From Bacillota bacterium (GTDB lineage Bacteria > Bacillota > Bacilli > Paenibacillales > Paenibacillaceae), in the NCBI GenBank assembly GCA_023391635.1, contig JAEWAQ010000085.1, positions 1 to 43,620 on the forward strand: 43,620 bases of DNA, in the 5' to 3' direction. The position numbers and the translations under genes were made by a program. Shown here in pieces: positions 40,743 through 43,620 of this stretch (the stretch's first letter is position 1; each line of letters begins with the position of its first letter). Under the pieces are notes generated by a model. It worked only from the letters and a program-made list of their open reading frames with translations, was not told the DNA's origin and did not search any database.

Positions 40743-41813
40743 ATGAACTTATACGGCAAATCGTGGTCCAGACGGGACGTTGAAGCGCGCGTCGGCAGAA
40801 TGGAGCAGATCGGCGGCGTGCAGCGTTACCGCTGCGCGGAAGGCCCCGAGGAAGGAACCGAAATCATCCGGGTGCGGACTGGGGCGGGCTTGACCTACGA
40901 GGTTACTCCTTCCCGCGGGCTGGACATCGGCTTGACGGAGTATGGCGGAAGTCCGCTCAGCTGGCAATCGGCCAACGGCGGAGCGCATCCTTCCTATTAC
41001 GATGCATCCGGCACGGGATGGCTGAGAACGGCATCCGGCGGTTTGCTCATGACTTGCGGACTCATGCAAGTCGGCTCGCCCTGCGAGGATGAGGGAGAGA
41101 GGCTGGGCATGCATGGCCGCGCGCATCATACGCCGGCCCGCCAAGTTGCCGCGCGGACCGATTGGCAAGGGGACGAATACGTCATGACTGTCTCGGGCGT
41201 TATCGAGGAAACTTCGATGTTCGGAGGACATCTCCGGTTGGCCCGGACCATCACCAGCCGGATGGGGAGCAACCGTATCGAGATTCGCGACAGCGTCGAG
41301 AATGCCGGCTTCGCATCTTGCCCGCACATGATGCTGTATCATTTCAACTTCGGATTTCCGTTGATGAGCGAAGACGTGCGCATCCGCATCGCGAGCGCGA
41401 GCATCCGGCCGGCAGACGGCAAAGCGCCTGTGGCCGGATTTGACGAATGGCAGGCGCCGATGGCAGAGTATAAGGAAAGAGTTTATTATCACGATATGAC
41501 CGGGCCTTATGCGAAGGCTGAAATCGACAACCCGGCCTTTCCCGTCGGCAGCGGCGAATCCATCGGTCTGCGGGCACAGCTGATCTGGAAGACGGACGCG
41601 CTGCCGCAATTCGTGCAATGGAAGATGCCGGGCGCGGGCGTTCACGCACTCGGATTGGAGCCTTCGAATTGTCTGGTGGAAGGCCGAACGAAGGAGCGGC
41701 AGCGAGGGACGCTGACGACGCTGGAGCCCGGAGAAAGCAGAAACTATGAGCTGGATTTTCAGGTATGCCACTATCGGCAGGAAAATGGGGAGTCGGCGGT
41801 ATGGCGAGCTTAA
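40743..41813 (+). CDS. DUF4432 / aldose 1-epimerase-like protein
   Basis: The protein has 356 aa and a galactose-mutarotase-like beta-sandwich pattern: VTPSRGLDIGLTEYGGSPLS, GLLMTCGLMQVGSPCEDEG, GMHGRAHHTPA, MMLYHFNFGFPL and ALGLEPSNCLVEGR. These residues (His, Glu and Arg) are the family's presumed active site. It likely interconverts anomers of the pathway sugar before isomerisation. It begins 37 bp after the isomerase gene, across a stretch of GA-rich repeats (gatcgggaagatcgagaaga), and overlaps the repressor gene by 13 bp. Confidence 0.85.
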   Translation: MNLYGKSWSRRDVEARVGRMEQIGGVQRYRCAEGPEEGTEIIRVRTGAGLTYEVTPSRGLDIGLTEYGGSPLSWQSANGGAHPSYYDASGTGWLRTASGGLLMTCGLMQVGSPCEDEGERLGMHGRAHHTPARQVAARTDWQGDEYVMTVSGVIEETSMFGGHLRLARTITSRMGSNRIEIRDSVENAGFASCPHMMLYHFNFGFPLMSEDVRIRIASASIRPADGKAPVAGFDEWQAPMAEYKERVYYHDMTGPYAKAEIDNPAFPVGSGESIGLRAQLIWKTDALPQFVQWKMPGAGVHALGLEPSNCLVEGRTKERQRGTLTTLEPGESRNYELDFQVCHYRQENGESAVWRA

Positions 41814-42565
41814 ATGCGAGGCAGCAGCAGATGCTTGAGCAAATTCAAGCGGAAGGCGAATTGAAAATCACCGAGCTGAAGCTGCGGTACGACGTGACGG
41901 AGATGACGATCAGACGCGATCTCGAGAAGCTGGAGAAGCTTGGCGACGTCCGCCGGACGTTCGGGGGCGTCATGTGGATCGGCAAGGATGTCGCGCTGCA
42001 AGTTCGCTCTGAGGCGATGCGCGAAGAGAAGGTCCGCATCGGGAAGCTGGCGGCCGCTTCCGTGCAGCCCGGCGAATCGATCTTCATCGACGGAGGTTCC
42101 ACGACGCTCCAGGTTGCCCGCAGTCTGCCGCCGCTTGCGGGATTGACCGTCGTGACGAATGCGCTAAACGTGGCCGCCGAATTGCAGAACCGGAACATCC
42201 CGGTCATCGTAACCGGCGGCATACTGAGAGAGTCCACTTCCTCGATGGTCGGGCCGATCGCCTCCCAGACGATTTCCCAGATGGTGTTCGACCGGGCTTT
42301 CCTCGGCGCCTCCGGCTTTACGCCCGGCCACGGCTTCAGCAACACGAACCTGTACGAGGCGGAAATCAAGCGGCTGGCGATCAGGCAGGCGAAGCAAGCC
42401 AATGTCGTGATGGATCATAGCAAATTCGGCGTGAAGGTGTTGTTCTCCTTCGCGGAGCTTGGCAGCGTCCATCGGCTGATTACGGATCAGGCGCCTGAGG
42501 CGGAGACGGTGCGGCAGTGCAACGAAGCAGGAATGGAGATTGCAGTCGCAGACGGGAATCGCTGA
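41801..42565 (+). CDS. DeoR/GlpR-family transcriptional repressor
   Basis: The protein has 254 aa. The N-terminal helix-turn-helix reads LKITELKLRYDVTEMTIRRD followed by LEKLEKLGDVRRTFGGV. The C-terminal sugar-phosphate-sensing domain has FIDGGSTTLQVARSLPP, VVTNALNVAAEL and VIVTGGILRESTSSMVGP. It should repress the operon it ends, releasing DNA when a phosphorylated sugar, likely the kinase product, builds up. ATG 41801 is chosen because GGGGAG lies 9 nt upstream and the family start follows; the frame extends further into the preceding gene. Confidence 0.9.
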   Translation: MASLNARQQQMLEQIQAEGELKITELKLRYDVTEMTIRRDLEKLEKLGDVRRTFGGVMWIGKDVALQVRSEAMREEKVRIGKLAAASVQPGESIFIDGGSTTLQVARSLPPLAGLTVVTNALNVAAELQNRNIPVIVTGGILRESTSSMVGPIASQTISQMVFDRAFLGASGFTPGHGFSNTNLYEAEIKRLAIRQAKQANVVMDHSKFGVKVLFSFAELGSVHRLITDQAPEAETVRQCNEAGMEIAVADGNR

Positions 42566-42616
42566 AGGTTAAACGCGCTTGCCGACACGAGTGCGGCGGA
42601 AATTTTTATCCATTCG

Positions 42617-42658
42617 ATAGCTTATTCCCTTCTGTACAAGGACGAGGGAATAAGCTAT
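42617..42658 (+). terminator. Long perfect hairpin after the repressor gene
   Basis: ATAGCTTATTCCCT (42617-42630) and AGGGAATAAGCTAT (42645-42658) pair over 14 bp around a 14-nt loop, followed by TGTTGTTTAT. It is placed as the operon terminator, 51 bp after the stop. The length of the stem and lack of a pure T-run leave a protein-binding role possible. Confidence 0.6.
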
Positions 42659-42713
42659 TGTTGTTTATATCAGCACTGGAAACGAGAACTTGGTTGGAGG
42701 TTAGTACAAGCAG

Positions 42714-43301
42714 ATGAAGACGTTGAATTGTCCATTCATGAAATACGAAGAAGACGTGTGGGGGCGATTGCCTGCCCAACCGCTCGTGGACACGATGACT
42801 GGCGCTGGTACGAGAGTGTCGACAACGGTGCAAGCCTGTCGGGATTCGGAAGCGCTCTATGTCCGATTCGAATGCGAAGACGATCATGTCGTATCCGACT
42901 ATACGAAGCGGGACGAGCCGCTGTACGAGCAGGATGTCGTGGAGATATTCCTGGACGAAGAAGGCGCGGGCCGCCGGTATCTCGAGCTCGAGATCAGCCC
43001 GCACAACGTTGTATTCGATGCCTTGATCAAGAATGACGAAGGCCGGATACACGTGTATACCGAATGGGATGCGGCCGGGATGGAGACGAGCGTGGACGTG
43101 CAGGGCGATAAGCGGGTGTACACGATCAAGCTGCCGTTCGTCCACTTTGCGGCAGTGCCCGAATCTGGAACGAAGTGGCGCGTCAACTTCTACCGGATCG
43201 ACGAGAGCCCGGAAGGCAAGCGGGAATATCAGGCCTGGTCGCCGACAGGGGCCGTCAATTATCATCTTCCTGCACACTTTGGCACCTTGTTGTTCGAATA
43301 A
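42714..43301 (+). CDS. Carbohydrate-binding family 9-like protein, 195 aa
   Basis: The sequence shows the CBM9/DOMON-like pattern ACRDSEALYVRFECEDDHV, YEQDVVEIFLDEEG, YLELEISPHNVVFDA and WRVNFYRIDE. It has no signal peptide and no catalytic partner domain, so it is a free-standing, cytoplasmic-looking module of unknown role. Single-domain CBM9-like proteins occur widely in Paenibacillaceae sugar loci. GGAGG lies 13 nt before ATG 42714, a little far. A strong terminator follows. Confidence 0.8.
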   Translation: MKTLNCPFMKYEEDVWGRLPAQPLVDTMTGAGTRVSTTVQACRDSEALYVRFECEDDHVVSDYTKRDEPLYEQDVVEIFLDEEGAGRRYLELEISPHNVVFDALIKNDEGRIHVYTEWDAAGMETSVDVQGDKRVYTIKLPFVHFAAVPESGTKWRVNFYRIDESPEGKREYQAWSPTGAVNYHLPAHFGTLLFE

Positions 43302-43317
43302 GCTGCAGATTAGGTTC

Positions 43318-43354
43318 CCCGTTGCTCCTGACTATCGGAGCAGCGGGTTTTTTT
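43318..43354 (+). terminator. Strong terminator after the CBM9-like gene
   Basis: CCCGTTGCTCC (43318-43328) pairs with GGAGCAGCGGG (43337-43347) with one G-T pair, followed by seven T. Confidence 0.9.
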
Positions 43355-43405
43355 AAAGTATAAGTTTGAGGAGCGTGGACGGTACCCTTTCTCAATCGCA
43401 AGGTC

Positions 43406-43499
43406 CCCGCCTCCGCCCCGCCCATTCGCTGAAATAGTGTCGCAGAGCCGCAAATCCCGCCTCCGCTCCGCCAATTCGCTGAAATAGTGTCGTAGAGCC
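43406..43499. repeat. Two 44-bp direct repeats with 50-bp period
   Basis: The copies 43406-43449 and 43456-43499 match at 41 of 44 positions. Each begins CCCGCCTCCGC and ends ATTCGCTGAAATAGTGTCG then AGAGCC, with a 6-bp spacer. A partial match (GCAAGGTC) precedes copy one. The remaining region 43355-43405 and 43500-43573 shows no gene. It is probably a dispersed intergenic repeat; two copies are too few to call an array. Confidence 0.65.
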
Positions 43500-43573
43500 A
43501 CTGCTATGAACGTATTCTGTCAAGCCCCGTATTCCCATTTCCCTTTTTAACAAGGTTTTATATCACGCCTAAA

Positions 43574-43620
43574 TCACTCGGCACAGAAGGCAAAATACAA
43601 GTCGACGGCCAGCACACTGC
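43574..43620 (-). CDS. Possible C-terminal end of a gene running in from the right edge
   Basis: On the minus strand the last 15 codons before a TGA (complement of 43574-43576) read SVLAVDLYFAFCAE, and the frame is open to the window edge. The composition looks protein-like but the piece is too short to identify; it might be the end of a transposase. Confidence 0.2.
   Translation of the reverse strand, partial: SVLAVDLYFAFCAE

Noticed and set aside
42617..42658. Riboswitch before the CBM9-like gene
   Set aside because: It is a single perfect hairpin without a conserved aptamer-like core; a terminator for the preceding operon is simpler.
43406..43499. CRISPR array
   Set aside because: There are only two units, the spacer is 6 bp, the repeat is 44 bp and imperfect, and no cas genes are present.
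1..43620. tRNA or rRNA genes
   Set aside because: No cloverleaf-like or rRNA-like conserved sequence was noticed on either strand; a dedicated search was not possible.

Overview
The window looks like the chromosome of a Gram-positive, spore-former-type bacterium of the Paenibacillaceae (Paenibacillus or Cohnella-like). The reasons are GGAGG-type ribosome binding sites before nearly every gene, sigma-A-like promoters, U-tract terminators, a moderately high G+C coding bias, lipobox solute-binding proteins, and two sugar ABC importers of the LplB/YtcP type with a YesM/YesN-type two-component pair. Nearly everything in the window concerns capture and breakdown of an unusual carbohydrate.

Layout. 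(1) 1-1300: the 3' part of an IS200/IS605-group element (tnpB plus right-end stem). (2) 1450-3980, minus strand: a ferritin-like protein and an SGNH esterase. (3) 4280-10050: sulfatase 1, a Sip1/raffinose-synthase-type GH36 alpha-galactosidase, a deletion remnant of a glycosidase-like gene, and sulfatase 2. Both sulfatases carry the CxPxR formylglycine signature and lack a signal peptide, so they should act in the cytoplasm. (4) 10313-13895: importer 1 (two permeases and a lipoprotein). (5) 14122-21337: three secreted GH29 (alpha-L-fucosidase clan) proteins carrying nine copies of one ~120-residue beta-sandwich module; in the largest protein one copy interrupts the catalytic domain. (6) 21607-24790: sensor kinase and response regulator. 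(7) 24950-28342: importer 2. (8) 28412-31158: a pfam12831-type FAD oxidoreductase translationally coupled to a short Rossmann protein. No ATPase gene accompanies either importer, so a shared MsmX-type ATPase elsewhere is expected.

(9) 31411-35739: a Gfo/Idh/MocA dehydrogenase with a ThuA-like protein (minus), a divergent cupin-AraC regulator, a YeiH-family transporter and a small zinc-ribbon membrane protein. (10) 35960-36731: three gene remnants in a row (response regulator, tnpB start, solute-binding protein). (11) 36929-42565: a tight six-gene operon: class I aldolase, Gfo/Idh dehydrogenase, PfkB kinase, D-lyxose-isomerase-type cupin, DUF4432 mutarotase-like protein and DeoR repressor. (12) 42714-43301: a CBM9-like protein, followed by a strong terminator and a 50-bp-period direct repeat.

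Working model (inference): secreted GH29 proteins bind and trim a fucose-containing, probably sulfated glycan. Importers 1 and 2 take up oligosaccharides under control of the two-component system. The cytoplasmic sulfatases, GH36 and the SGNH esterase strip decorations. Oxidoreductases and the isomerase/kinase/aldolase operon feed the sugars into central metabolism. The aldolase operon has the same logic as the sulfoglycolytic yih genes (isomerase, PfkB kinase, class I aldolase, dehydrogenase, mutarotase, DeoR regulator) but with a different isomerase family; its substrate is unknown.
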